From: Verrucomicrobiota bacterium
GTDB lineage: Bacteria; Verrucomicrobiota; Kiritimatiellia; Kiritimatiellales; Pontiellaceae
DNA: 34,331 nucleotides
Direction: 5' to 3'
Assembly: GCA_024279685.1 (NCBI GenBank)
Contig: JAJRRI010000027.1
Coordinates: 1 to 34,331 of the forward strand
Shown: positions 1 to 14,739 of the stretch, in pieces
Numbering within the stretch: the first letter of the stretch is position 1
Layout: each line of letters opens with the position of its first letter
The notes under the pieces: model-generated
What the model was told of the DNA's origin: nothing
Seen by the model: only the letters and a program-made list of their open reading frames with translations
The model's database searches: none
Made by a program: the position numbers and the translations under genes

Positions 1-123
1 ACCGGATCAAAAGTGGATCCACAAAGAGTGCGGATAAGAGCAAGACGGAAATGGGAGGTTGAGTATCGGAATCCGCCGCGCCGGATTATTGAATTTGACA
101 TGCCTTCTCATAAGAGACTGTAA
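1..123 (+). CDS. 3' end of an uncharacterised CDS (partial at window start)
   Basis: Frame 1 open from base 1 to TAA at 121-123: TGSKVDPQRVRIRARRKWEVEYRNPPRRIIEFDMPSHKRL*. Confidence 0.4.
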   Translation, partial: TGSKVDPQRVRIRARRKWEVEYRNPPRRIIEFDMPSHKRL

Positions 124-237
124 ATCAAACTGTCCGTTTTTTTTATTCCTCATACCGCCAACTCCTGAATGAACCGTTGCTCTGCGGTTTCAAAATCGGG
201 CGTTGTTCACCGTAAAGTGGAGCTATTTGTTGTGCAG

Positions 238-510
238 TTATTTTTTGAACAAGTCAGAATGAGTTCCCAACCGTTCAAATATGAGATTTTCTCCCTCAAT
301 TTTGTAAACAAGTAACCAATCTGATTCGATATGACACTCACGCCGCCCGACATAGTTCCCTGTTAGTTTATGATCCCGGTGGATCGGGTCGAGTTGTTCC
401 CCCGAAAGAAGCGTACGAGCGATGATTTTGAATTTCTCAAGATTCTTCCCTCGACGCTGACATCGTTTAATATCCTTATTGAGCTGTTTGGTATAAATTG
501 GGGTGTACAT
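238..510 (-). CDS. yafQ: YafQ/RelE-superfamily mRNA interferase toxin
   Basis: 90 aa; 'KQLNKDIKRCQRRGKNLEKF...L..GEQLDPIHRDHKLTGNYVGRRECHIESDWLLVYKIEGENLIFERLGTHSDLF' is typical of YafQ toxins; adjoins a DinJ/RelB-like antitoxin. Confidence 0.9.
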   Translation of the reverse strand: MYTPIYTKQLNKDIKRCQRRGKNLEKFKIIARTLLSGEQLDPIHRDHKLTGNYVGRRECHIESDWLLVYKIEGENLIFERLGTHSDLFKK

Positions 511-770
511 CAGATCCCCAACTTATCAAACATGTCATCGGCATCTTTGCAGATGATGAGATCTTTTCGTGAATCGGTTGCTTGGAAGGTCTTGGATGTT
601 GTTGGGGTTGGGAGAGCGACCTCAAATGGAAGACCTTCACGCAATTCGACTTGTTTATAAAACATTGTAATTGCTTGGGTCGCATTTAAACCAAGTCGTT
701 GAAAAATCGTCTCTGCATGTTGTTTTAAATCGGGTTCAACTCTAGCCCGTACCATTGCGCTTTTACTCAT
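510..770 (-). CDS. dinJ: RelB/DinJ-family antitoxin
   Basis: 86 aa; 'MSKSAMVRARVEPDLKQHAETIFQRLGLNATQAITMFYKQVELREGLPFEVALP' typical ribbon-helix-helix RelB/DinJ; abuts toxin. Confidence 0.9.
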   Translation of the reverse strand: MSKSAMVRARVEPDLKQHAETIFQRLGLNATQAITMFYKQVELREGLPFEVALPTPTTSKTFQATDSRKDLIICKDADDMFDKLGI

Positions 771-949
771 CGTATTATCTCCTGTTGATAACTAGACGTG
801 TATCACATTTGGGATACGCACGCAAGGTTTGTTTTATATGTGCAGAGACCTTTAAAAAGGCGTGATGAGTTTACCGACATTCGGGTCAGTCCGCCTAATT
901 CGTTATTTTATAGTTGCGATAGATTTTTGGGTGTGTTTGATTGGTTTGT

Positions 950-1972
950 ATGGCAAGAAAACCACGAATTGAATATGCGGGAGCCACCTATCACGTTATG
1001 TGCCGGGGGAATCATCAAGAAGCTATTTTTAAGGATAAAAAGGACCATGAGCAGTTCTTCGATACCCTCGGAGAGGTGGTCGGTCGGAACGGTTGGTTGA
1101 TTCATGCCTTTGCCCTGATGGGGAACCATTACCATCTTTTGCTGGAGACTCCCAAGCCGAATTTGGTGGAGGGCATGCGTTGGTTTCAAAGCACGTATAC
1201 TCAGCGATTCAATGCGCGACATAAGGTATGGGGTCATCTTTTTCAGGGGCGATATAAAGCATTGCCGGTCGATCAGGGTGACTATTTTAGAACGGTTGCC
1301 GATTACATTCATTTGAATCCGGCGAGAGCGCATGCCTTCGATTTGGAAACCGGTGGTTTGACTGATTACCCATGGAGCAGCTTCTGTGGATATATGCGCC
1401 CAGCCAAACGCCCCGCATTCTTAACGACGGAGCGGGTGCTGGCGAGTCATGGTCTCTTAGATGATGCATCGGGTCGAAGCCGATACAACCGTTACATGAA
1501 GCGGCGAATTTTAGAGATTCAGCAAAGTTCCGATCCGAGAGAGGCGGATCCGCAATGGCGTAAAATCCGAAGAGGGTGGGCTTTTGGGTCGGATGAGTTT
1601 CGGTTGAAAATACAAGATACGCTGGATTCGGCGGTTTCGGGTAAACGGCGGGACTCTTTCATGGGCGAAGCCATCCAGCGACATGATGAGCAAGAAGCGG
1701 AAAAGTTATTCCAACAGGGGCTGATCTGTTGCGGTCTGGTGGAATCTGAACTGATCGATCTTAAAAAGGGAGACGCTCGGAAGAAGGTGATTGCATGGCA
1801 TATCCGAAAGAAGACTAGTGTACGGGTCGGGTGGATCACACAGCGGCTTAAAATGGGAGTTACATCAAATTTTTCATGTTCTATTCGGGCGGTTGAGGAA
1901 TCAAAAGAAGGGCTTCTTTGGGCGCTTAAAAATAAAATAACGAGTTCGGCGGGCCGACTCCTTTTTCCATGA
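950..1972 (+). mobile_element. REP-associated tyrosine transposase (Y1_Tnp/IS200-like, RAYT)
   Basis: ORF 941-1972; likely start MARKPR at 950; 'RIEYAGATYHVMCRGNHQEAIF', 'HAFALMGNHYHLLLETPKPNL', 'GRYKALPVDQGDYFRTVADYIHLNPARA' are characteristic HUH/Y1 motifs. Confidence 0.92.
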
Positions 1973-2433
1973 TCCCATTGATGCTTTTTACAGATGGTAG
2001 TGTGCACCCGCCTTCCCGTATTGGGTTTGGGGCTTATTTGGCCGTGACTGATGCGAGTGCGAGTCATGAGGTTCAGGTAAAGCGGTTTGAGAATACGAGC
2101 TCTTCCCAGTTGGAAGTTGAAACCCTGATCTGGGCGCTCCGCATTCTTCAACCCCAAGCGGTAACCCTCTATACGGATTCTCAGACTATAATGGGCTTGT
2201 CCGGGCGCCGATCCCGGTTTGAAGAGCGGGGTTATTTAACCCGTCAAAATAAACCAGTTCGGCTCGCCGATCTCTACCGGGAGTTTTTCCGCTTAACGGA
2301 CTCTATCGATTGTACCTTTGTGAAGGTGAAGGGGCATCAGCGTTCCCGCCAGAAAACAGAAACCGATCTTCTCTTCAGCCTCGTCGACCGGGCCTCCCGA
2401 CAGGCGATGCGCTCGAATACGCATTGCATTTGA
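1969..2433 (+). CDS. RNase H-like protein
   Basis: 'LFTDGSVHPPSRIGFGAYLAV', 'ENTSSSQLEVETLIWALRIL', 'LYTDSQTIMG', 'VKVKGHQ', 'LVDRASR' match the RNase HI D-E-D-H/D pattern; ATGA overlap with the transposase stop. Confidence 0.8.
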   Translation: MIPLMLFTDGSVHPPSRIGFGAYLAVTDASASHEVQVKRFENTSSSQLEVETLIWALRILQPQAVTLYTDSQTIMGLSGRRSRFEERGYLTRQNKPVRLADLYREFFRLTDSIDCTFVKVKGHQRSRQKTETDLLFSLVDRASRQAMRSNTHCI

Positions 2434-2457
2434 ATTTCTTCAAGGTATAAGTCCGCA

Positions 2458-3375
2458 ATGAAAGTTCCAAAACAGCTCAAGACGTTGATTGAGGATGGCC
2501 TCGTGGACGAAGTCCTCCAGCAGTTAATGAGTGGTAAAGAAGCCACGATATTCATTGTCCGCTGCGGGACTGAGATCCGTTGCGCGAAGGTCTATAAAGA
2601 CGCCTCTAAACGCAGTTTTAAAAAAGCCGTTCAATATCGTGAAGGCCGTCATGTACGCAACAGTCGTCGCGGCCGCGCCATGGCAAAAGGCTCCAAGTTC
2701 GGTAAAAAAGAACAGGAAGAAATCTGGCAAAACGCGGAAGCCGATGCGCTGTTTCTTCTCGATCAGGCCGGCGTCCGTGTTCCACATCCTTACGGATGCT
2801 TCGATGGTGTATTACTGATGGAATTAATTACCGATGCGGAAGGCGGTGTGGCTCCTCGACTGAATGACGTCACCTTTACGGCAGAACAAGCTCGGAACGA
2901 TCATGCGCTAGTTATGGCCAGCGTGGTCCGCATGCTTTGTGCCGGGATTGTGCACGGCGACCTGTCGGAATTTAATGTGTTGGTCGATGAATCGGGCCCC
3001 GTCATTATTGATCTGCCGCAGGCGGTCAATGCGGCCGGAAATAACAATGCTCGTGCCATGCTGGTTCGTGATGTGGTTAATATGACCCGCTACTACGGCC
3101 GATTTGCGCCCGATTTACTCAAGAGTAAATACGCCAAAGAAATTTGGGCGCATTATGAAGCCGGTACGCTTACTCCCGACACTCCCCTCACGGGCCGCTT
3201 CAAGGAATGCACCAAAATCGCAGACGTGAAAGGGGTATTAAATGAAGTGGAATTTGCCGCGAAAGAAAACAAAGAACGTCTGCGGAGACTCCGCGAACGC
3301 GAGCTGTTGGAAAAGGAACAGCACCCCGAACCCTCTCGAAGAAGGAAGAACGGTCGCCACCGCCGGCGAAGGTGA
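2458..3375 (+). CDS. RIO1-type atypical serine kinase
   Basis: 'GKEATIFIV...CAKVYKDASKRSFK', 'GIVHGDLSEFNVLV', 'VIIDLPQAVN' are RIO catalytic motifs. Confidence 0.9.
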   Translation: MKVPKQLKTLIEDGLVDEVLQQLMSGKEATIFIVRCGTEIRCAKVYKDASKRSFKKAVQYREGRHVRNSRRGRAMAKGSKFGKKEQEEIWQNAEADALFLLDQAGVRVPHPYGCFDGVLLMELITDAEGGVAPRLNDVTFTAEQARNDHALVMASVVRMLCAGIVHGDLSEFNVLVDESGPVIIDLPQAVNAAGNNNARAMLVRDVVNMTRYYGRFAPDLLKSKYAKEIWAHYEAGTLTPDTPLTGRFKECTKIADVKGVLNEVEFAAKENKERLRRLRERELLEKEQHPEPSRRRKNGRHRRRR

Positions 3376-3681
3376 TGGCTCTCCGTTAAGAGGATTCGAT
3401 CCCTCCCTTTTCTAAACCACTTCTTCTGTCGGAGATGCCGGTGCCGAGTGTAGCATCTCCACCCGCGATTACGCTTTCGGAGACTTTCCTGAAACTAGCC
3501 CTATTCTGAAGAAGAGCTGCGCGATATCCTGGCGCACCGGCCGTACATGGCCAACTCTTATCATTAAAGGCCTGAGCGCTCGCCGAGCGGAGGGTTGCGT
3601 GTGCTTGCTGTTTCGGTATGTGTTTTGTACCCTGAGCGGGATTGAGGATTGTATTATTTATTTAACTGTAGGAGTGGAATT

Positions 3682-4041
3682 ATGAAGGTATATGTGGCGA
3701 GTTTGGTGAATGCAATGGTTTTGGTCGGGTTTGGTTTGTGGGGCTATCTGGGATCGGAGGCACCGTCGAAAACGGCGTTGATTCCTGTGATTATCGGAGT
3801 CGTTCTTCTTTCTCTATATAAGGGGATTAAAAAAGAGGATAAAATTGTGGCCCATATTGCCGTGCTTTTGACGTTGCTGATTCTAGGTGGTTTGATGAAA
3901 CCATTGACGGCATCGATGGGGAGTGGGGATGGGATGGCAATCCTACGCGTTTCGATCATGCTGCTGACGACGTTGATTGCACTGGTCGCCTTTATTAAGA
4001 GCTTTATTGCTGTACGCCGTGCCCGTACGGCAAAAGAATAG
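3682..4041 (+). CDS. Small integral membrane protein (hypothetical)
   Basis: MKVYVASLVNAMVLVGFGLWGYLG...; GGAG ahead of the ATG at 3682; about 4 hydrophobic segments. Confidence 0.65.
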   Translation: MKVYVASLVNAMVLVGFGLWGYLGSEAPSKTALIPVIIGVVLLSLYKGIKKEDKIVAHIAVLLTLLILGGLMKPLTASMGSGDGMAILRVSIMLLTTLIALVAFIKSFIAVRRARTAKE

Positions 4042-4084
4042 GTAGGCTCTGGGTTAAAACCCTCGTAGAAATTAGAATGGGAAG

Positions 4085-4115
4085 CGCAGTGAATTTTTAA
4101 AATCACTGCGTTTTT
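4085..4115 (+). terminator. Rho-independent terminator
   Basis: CGCAGTGA / TCACTGCG perfect stem followed by TTTTT. Confidence 0.8.
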
Positions 4116-4244
4116 GCATTTATCACAGAGCCATTTACCCGCTTCTCCGAAGGTATTCCCAGTGGATTTACTTTAAATAACCCCGTGGGAATGCCCGTTT
4201 ATTAGAGGATTACGCCTTAGGTTTAAAATAAACAAAAAAAACGA

Positions 4245-4280
4245 TTGCGGGAAAAATGAATGTGCGTACTATACGCCGCC
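4245..4280 (+). promoter_or_regulatory. rRNA promoter module P1
   Basis: TTGCGG-N16-TACTAT then ACGCCGCC; shares architecture with P2 and P3. Confidence 0.6.
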
Positions 4281-4517
4281 TGTTCACGACGAACTTGCCG
4301 CGTTTAAGGCATCCGTTAAACAGCACGTCGCAGAGAGAGCGGCAACGATTTTTGTTCTTTTAAAGCAGCTAAATATACGAATGACCGAGTTGAATATCTC
4401 GTACTTCCGAAAAGCAAAACGCGCTAGTAGCCGTTCATGCCCTTCACGAAGTACACCCTATTTAAAAGGCTCCTTTTTCGTTTAACTTAGCGGTTTAAAA
4501 ATAATTTGATTTTCGGG

Positions 4518-4553
4518 TTGCACGATTCAAATGGATCGATACTATAGCCCGCC
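4518..4553 (+). promoter_or_regulatory. rRNA promoter module P2
   Basis: TTGCAC-N16-TACTAT then AGCCCGCC. Confidence 0.6.
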
Positions 4554-4665
4554 TTGTTCAAAACAAACCGGTCGTTGAAACACACGATGCAGGTCGAGCA
4601 AGAGCCGCTCTTCGGAGTAGCAAAACTGATCTTTGATAACATTGAAAAAAAGTTGAACTTGAGGG

Positions 4666-4701
4666 TTGCGCGATTATTTTTGATCGCTACTATGACCCGC
4701 C
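4666..4701 (+). promoter_or_regulatory. rRNA promoter module P3
   Basis: TTGCGC-N16-TACTAT then GACCCGCC. Confidence 0.6.
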
Positions 4702-4775
4702 TTGTTTGAAACACCGAGCGCTTCGAGCGGCAAATTTCAAACAAACTGATCTTGAAACTTTTTTTACAAAGGCGG

Positions 4776-4810
4776 TTGACATTACCAACTAGTTTGGTAG
4801 GTTGCTCGCC
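4776..4810 (+). promoter_or_regulatory. rRNA promoter module P4
   Basis: TTGACA-N16-TAGGTT then GCTCGCC; spacer contains the inverted repeat TACCAA-CTAGT-TTGGTA. Confidence 0.55.
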
Positions 4811-4860
4811 GCTTCAACGGGAAAGCCGCTGCTAAATGTGGCTCGAAAGTTGAAGCATTT

Positions 4861-4874
4861 TTGTTCTTTGAAAA
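4861..4874 (+). promoter_or_regulatory. rRNA leader boxA-like antitermination motif
   Basis: TTGTTCTTTGAAAA; similar motif TGTTCTTTGACAAT recurs before the 23S at 7007-7020. Confidence 0.55.
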
Positions 4875-4879
4875 CTGAA

Positions 4880-4935
4880 TGACTCATAAATATAACGAAA
4901 GCATTGCTTCGAATCAGAAGTGGTGCGGTTTGTTA
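4880..4935 (+). other. 5' arm of 16S precursor RNase III processing stem
   Basis: ACTCATAAAT and AGAAGTGGTGCGGTTTGTTA are complementary (one G-U) to TAACAAACCGCACCATTTCT (6695-6714) and ATTTATGAGT (about 6727-6736). Confidence 0.7.
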
Positions 4936-5030
4936 AAGCCAATTGCTTTTAAACTAATAAAAGCATTCCGGTTCCAGCTATGGAACCGAGTTTTAAAATT
5001 GAGACACATATAGGATCAACCCATTTTTAA

Positions 5031-6616
<1,586 letters not shown>

Positions 6617-6760
6617 GCCAATTGTAAGATTGGACCTAGGGTAACGTCCTTCGGGACGGAGCTGGAGGAAACTCTTGCTCAGAAAGTTTTTGGCTAACAA
6701 ACCGCACCATTTCTGGAGCGAAGATAATTTATGAGTCGTTCAACAAGACATAGACCATTC

Positions 6761-6836
6761 GGGGGTATAGCTCAGTTGGTAGAGCGCCTGATTTGCATTC
6801 AGGAGGTCATCGGTTCGAACCCGTTTACCTCCACCA
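6761..6836 (+). tRNA. tRNA-Ala(TGC)
   Basis: Acceptor GGGGGTA/TACCTCC with G3-U70, anticodon loop TTTGCAT, encoded CCA. Confidence 0.95.
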
Positions 6837-6879
6837 TCTAACGACTAGCGTTGGGATGAATCAGATAAATCCGCAGTTT

Positions 6880-6956
6880 GGGCGTGTAGCTCAGTTGGTT
6901 AGAGCGCATCCCTGATAAGGATGAGGTCACAGGTTCGACTCCTGTCACGCCCACCA
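6880..6956 (+). tRNA. tRNA-Ile(GAT)
   Basis: GGGCGTG/CACGCCC acceptor, anticodon GAT in CCTGATAAGG, encoded CCA; canonical position in the 16S-23S spacer. Confidence 0.95.
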
Positions 6957-7006
6957 TTTCTCGGTCATAATGTCTTAATTTCAACCACTTTTCCGCTTCG
7001 GCGGAG

Positions 7007-7020
7007 TGTTCTTTGACAAT
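7007..7020 (+). promoter_or_regulatory. Spacer boxA-like motif preceded by CCGC-TTCG-GCGG hairpin
   Basis: TGTTCTTTGACAAT directly after TTCCGCTTCGGCGGAG. Confidence 0.5.
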
Positions 7021-7091
7021 TGTATAATATTGGATAACTGCAACAAGCGTATGTATACTTTATATATGTTACTTATGTAGCAACTTGAATT

Positions 7092-10041
<2,950 letters not shown>

Positions 10042-10123
10042 TATATTTCAAGTTATATAGGCGTACATGCGCTTTGCGGTAATTCCAATATTATACAATT
10101 GTTTTTCATTTTAAAACGATTTT

Positions 10124-10235
10124 CCGGCTACCATAGCGAGGAGGAAACACCTGTTCCCATACCGAACACAGAAGTGAAGGGCCTCAGCGGCGATGGTACT
10201 AGGGGGTAGACCCTGGGAGAGTAGCACGTAGCCGG
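10124..10235 (+). rRNA. rrf: 5S ribosomal RNA
   Basis: CCGGCTACCATAGCGAGGAGGAAACACCTGTTCCCATACCGAACACAGAAGTGAAG...GTAGCCGG. Confidence 0.93.
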
Positions 10236-10246
10236 TTTTATTTTTC

Positions 10247-10282
10247 AGACCTTGGATCTTTTGATCCAAGGTCTTTTTTTTA
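10247..10282 (+). terminator. rRNA operon terminator
   Basis: AGACCTTGGATC-TTTT-GATCCAAGGTCT followed by T tract. Confidence 0.93.
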
Positions 10283-10357
10283 ATAGTATTTAATTTTAAC
10301 TAGGCGTGGAATTGAGATCCTTGATCTCGAATTTAGTGGTTTGGACTTGGAGGGATC

Positions 10358-10948
10358 ATGAAACTCGTTATCGCAACGCGAAATGCCCATAAACTTGAAG
10401 AAATCAAATCTATTTTTGACTTTCAGCATCTCGAAGTCCTCTCCGCGTTCGACTTTCCTGAGATCCCTGATGTGATTGAAGATGGGAATACCCTCGAAGC
10501 CAACGCGATAAAAAAGGCGGTTGAAATTTCCAAAGCCACAGGCTGCTGGGCTATGGCGGACGACTCCGGACTGGAGGTTAACGTGCTCGATGGTGCGCCC
10601 GGGGTTTATTCCGCCCGATATGCTGGAGAGCAGTGCTCCTATTCGGATAACAATAAAAAGCTGCTTCGCGAGTTGATGGGCAAGAAAGACCGCTCCGCTC
10701 AATTCTGCACCGTAATCGCACTCTCCGATCCTGAAGGGAATGTTAAAACCGTTTCCGGGAAATGCCATGGACTTATCATCGATGAATTACGCGGTTCCAC
10801 TGGATTTGGATACGACCCGCTATTCGTCCCTGAAGGCTATACGGAAACCTTCGCTGAACTTGGTTCAGAGGTGAAAAATCGCATCTCACACCGCGCCCAA
10901 GCTTTACAGAAGGCCTGCGATGAATGGGCTGATTTTATCAGTCGATAG
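10358..10948 (+). CDS. rdgB: XTP/dITP (non-canonical purine NTP) pyrophosphatase, RdgB/HAM1 family
   Basis: 'KLVIATRNAHKLEEI', 'ALEANAIKKA'-like, 'MADDSGLEVNVLDGAPGVYSARYAG', 'GSTGFGYDPLFVPEGYTETFAEL', 'KNRISHRAQAL'. Confidence 0.96.
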   Translation: MKLVIATRNAHKLEEIKSIFDFQHLEVLSAFDFPEIPDVIEDGNTLEANAIKKAVEISKATGCWAMADDSGLEVNVLDGAPGVYSARYAGEQCSYSDNNKKLLRELMGKKDRSAQFCTVIALSDPEGNVKTVSGKCHGLIIDELRGSTGFGYDPLFVPEGYTETFAELGSEVKNRISHRAQALQKACDEWADFISR

Positions 10949-11087
10949 CCCGTTGGTTCTTTCTGCGTAATACCCGATTAACTTGATTGGGATTTAATCA
11001 CACAAAGTCGCCAAGAAAAAAGATTCTTCCCGATTTTTCGTTTTGAGTGACCACCAGGAGCGGGCGATAGAATACGATTTAGGTTAA

Positions 11088-12563
<1,476 letters not shown>

Positions 12564-12872
12564 CGCAGGGTTTTATCACGCAGAGCCCGTGGAGATAGAA
12601 CCACTATTTCTGATGCCGACGGGGCTTTGCTCCCCTCCGCGAAGAATATCCCGCGACCCTTGCATGTGACCTTATCCATTTCCGCCGGCCAAAAAGAAAA
12701 AATACGGGCGGGCGATATTCTGGGCGCGTTAACTGCTCTGGGCGGGATTGCAGGATCAGAGATGGGCAAAATTGATGTCATGGGTTTCGTCGCCTATGTC
12801 GCCGTGGTTCGAGCCGTCGTGACCCGGGCGGAGAAAATTCTTAGCGAATCAAAGATTAAAGGACGAAGCTAG
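12564..12872 (+). pseudogene. Orphan DbpA-like RNA-binding domain (helicase C-terminal remnant or stand-alone domain)
   Basis: Open frame contains 'VTLSISAGQKEKIRAGDILGALTALGGIAGSEMGKIDVMGFVAYVAVV...KIKGRS', matching the C-terminal RNA-binding fold of DbpA/CsdA-type helicases; no helicase core precedes it; no ATG start. Confidence 0.55.
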
Positions 12873-12928
12873 AACATCAAAAAGCTCGTAGGATGACCCA
12901 TCGGTAGCGCTATGGACACCTTTCTTTT

Positions 12929-14590
12929 CTAGCGCAGGGCAAGACGGAAGAAGGTTTGGTTTCCGGTAGCCGGGAGGGTGAGCGTCTGGCGGCCGTTCAC
13001 TAAAATGGGCGTTTGAGCGATAGGTTGCCATGAATCGGTGGAGAGATCGGGGGTGGATTCGAGTGCGCCGCTGGCGTCTACGAGCCAAGAGATTTCATAG
13101 CTAGTGCCGGTAAAATTGATTTGTAGATCGGCATTGGCAAAGGGGAGGATTTCAAAATTTTGCATCATGCCATTGTCTTCATGTTCGAGATTATGGCAGT
13201 GGTGTAGGAATTTTCCGGGATGATGGTCGAACCGAACGAGCAGGCGGACGGTCTCGTTGGGATAGATGAGTACGGTATCTTTCCAACCGGCATCTTCTGG
13301 CAAGAGGCTTCCGCCGACGCGCTCCAAGACTTGGCAATGGGCGGCGTGCATGTGCATGGGGTGGTAGACATTTCCAGTGTTTTGGTATTCCCAGAGTTCG
13401 AGTTTTCCTTGGGTCGGCTCGAAATCAACACGTTCTAGTTCGAAGAGCTGGCCATCGATATAGTGGGTGGTACCGGAGTTGCTAATCACGAAGGATCGCG
13501 AGACGACGGCATCGGCGGCGACGAGCGGGGTGATGGGAATGAGAGCGGTGGGCGGGGTGGCTACGCTGGAGGCTTGTTCCACATAGAAAGTCATTAAGTG
13601 GAAGGTGTTATTTTGGGCGGGGTTGCTCGGACCCGCATCAAGAGGTACGCCAAGGCTGATTAAGGTGACGGAGTTCCCAACGCTGATATTCCCAAAGTCC
13701 ACGAGGATTTCCAGCCGTTGCCCAGGAGCCAGCACCGCATTCGTGACGGGTACGGGGGCGGAAAGTAATCCGCCGTCGGAGCCGATCAGTTGAAAGGAGC
13801 GGCCATCACTGAAGGCCAGCTTATAGATCCGAGCGGTCGAACCGTTGAGGATGCGAAAACGGTGGAGATTCTGATCTACGCAAAGATAGGCCTCCGGTGT
13901 GCCGTTGATGAGCGGGGTGTCGCCGAGGTAGCCGCGCATGAGATCGGGATTTCCGGGCGTGTAGGTAAACTCGAAGTTGGCATTGCTGCGCCAGTCGGAA
14001 ATCACCAACGGAATATCATGGTCGCCTGCGGGCAGGCCGAGCGCATCGTGTTCGGGGTCGTCGATAATAAAAAAACCGGCGAGGCCCATGTAGACCTGCT
14101 CGGCGGTAAGGTGGTTGGTATGCGAGTGGTACCAGCAGGTGGATCCGCGCTGGTTGATTTTATAGCTGATGTCGTAGGACTCGCCTGCGGCCACTTGATC
14201 ACGTGGGTGTCCGTCCTGCCGCTCGGGAGCGAGCAGTCCGTGCCAGTGTAGCACGAGAGGATTGTTTAGGTTATTCACCACGCGGGCGTTAAAGGTGTCG
14301 CCCCGTGTGAGGTGGATGGTCGGTCCGGGCACCGCCCCGTTGATCGCTAAAACGGAGGTTTGATTTCCTGGAAATATTTCTAGGGCACCAGGGGCTACAA
14401 TCAGATCGTCTCCATTGTTCCAACTGGGCGGTAGGCGTAGCTCATTGCCGGGATGGGTGTTGGTGCAGTCGATCGCCCACGAAGGAAGTCCAATCGAGCA
14501 GCCTGCAGTGATGCCCGCTGAAATTTTTAAAAAATTCCGGCGACCTTGGTGAAGTTGCAGTCCGTTGCTTTGTTGGTGATTCGGTTTCAT
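12929..14590 (-). CDS. Tat-exported multicopper oxidase
   Basis: RRNFLK Tat motif; four copper motifs: LHWHG, WYHSHTNHLTAEQVYMGL, HPMHMHAAHCQ, HHCHNLEHEDNGMM; C-terminal extension ending TFFRLALR. Confidence 0.93.
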   Translation of the reverse strand: MKPNHQQSNGLQLHQGRRNFLKISAGITAGCSIGLPSWAIDCTNTHPGNELRLPPSWNNGDDLIVAPGALEIFPGNQTSVLAINGAVPGPTIHLTRGDTFNARVVNNLNNPLVLHWHGLLAPERQDGHPRDQVAAGESYDISYKINQRGSTCWYHSHTNHLTAEQVYMGLAGFFIIDDPEHDALGLPAGDHDIPLVISDWRSNANFEFTYTPGNPDLMRGYLGDTPLINGTPEAYLCVDQNLHRFRILNGSTARIYKLAFSDGRSFQLIGSDGGLLSAPVPVTNAVLAPGQRLEILVDFGNISVGNSVTLISLGVPLDAGPSNPAQNNTFHLMTFYVEQASSVATPPTALIPITPLVAADAVVSRSFVISNSGTTHYIDGQLFELERVDFEPTQGKLELWEYQNTGNVYHPMHMHAAHCQVLERVGGSLLPEDAGWKDTVLIYPNETVRLLVRFDHHPGKFLHHCHNLEHEDNGMMQNFEILPFANADLQINFTGTSYEISWLVDASGALESTPDLSTDSWQPIAQTPILVNGRQTLTLPATGNQTFFRLALR

Positions 14591-14739
14591 TGTAGGACTC
14601 CCTTTTTATTCGGTTGTTTTCAGCATCTGTTTCAGATTGAGGTCTCAAATTATGAGATTTCCACCTTTATTAACCATCGATCACCTGTTGATTGAATTCA
14701 ACCTTTCTTTTGGTAATTTTATGGGGGCGAGTGGCCTTA

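Noticed and set aside
1519-2157. 212-aa minus-strand ORF antisense to transposase and RNase H
   Set aside because: Covers two well-supported plus-strand genes; no domain signature.
13790-14251. 153-aa plus-strand ORF antisense to the multicopper oxidase
   Set aside because: Shadow of a gene with all four copper motifs; no RBS or recognisable domain.
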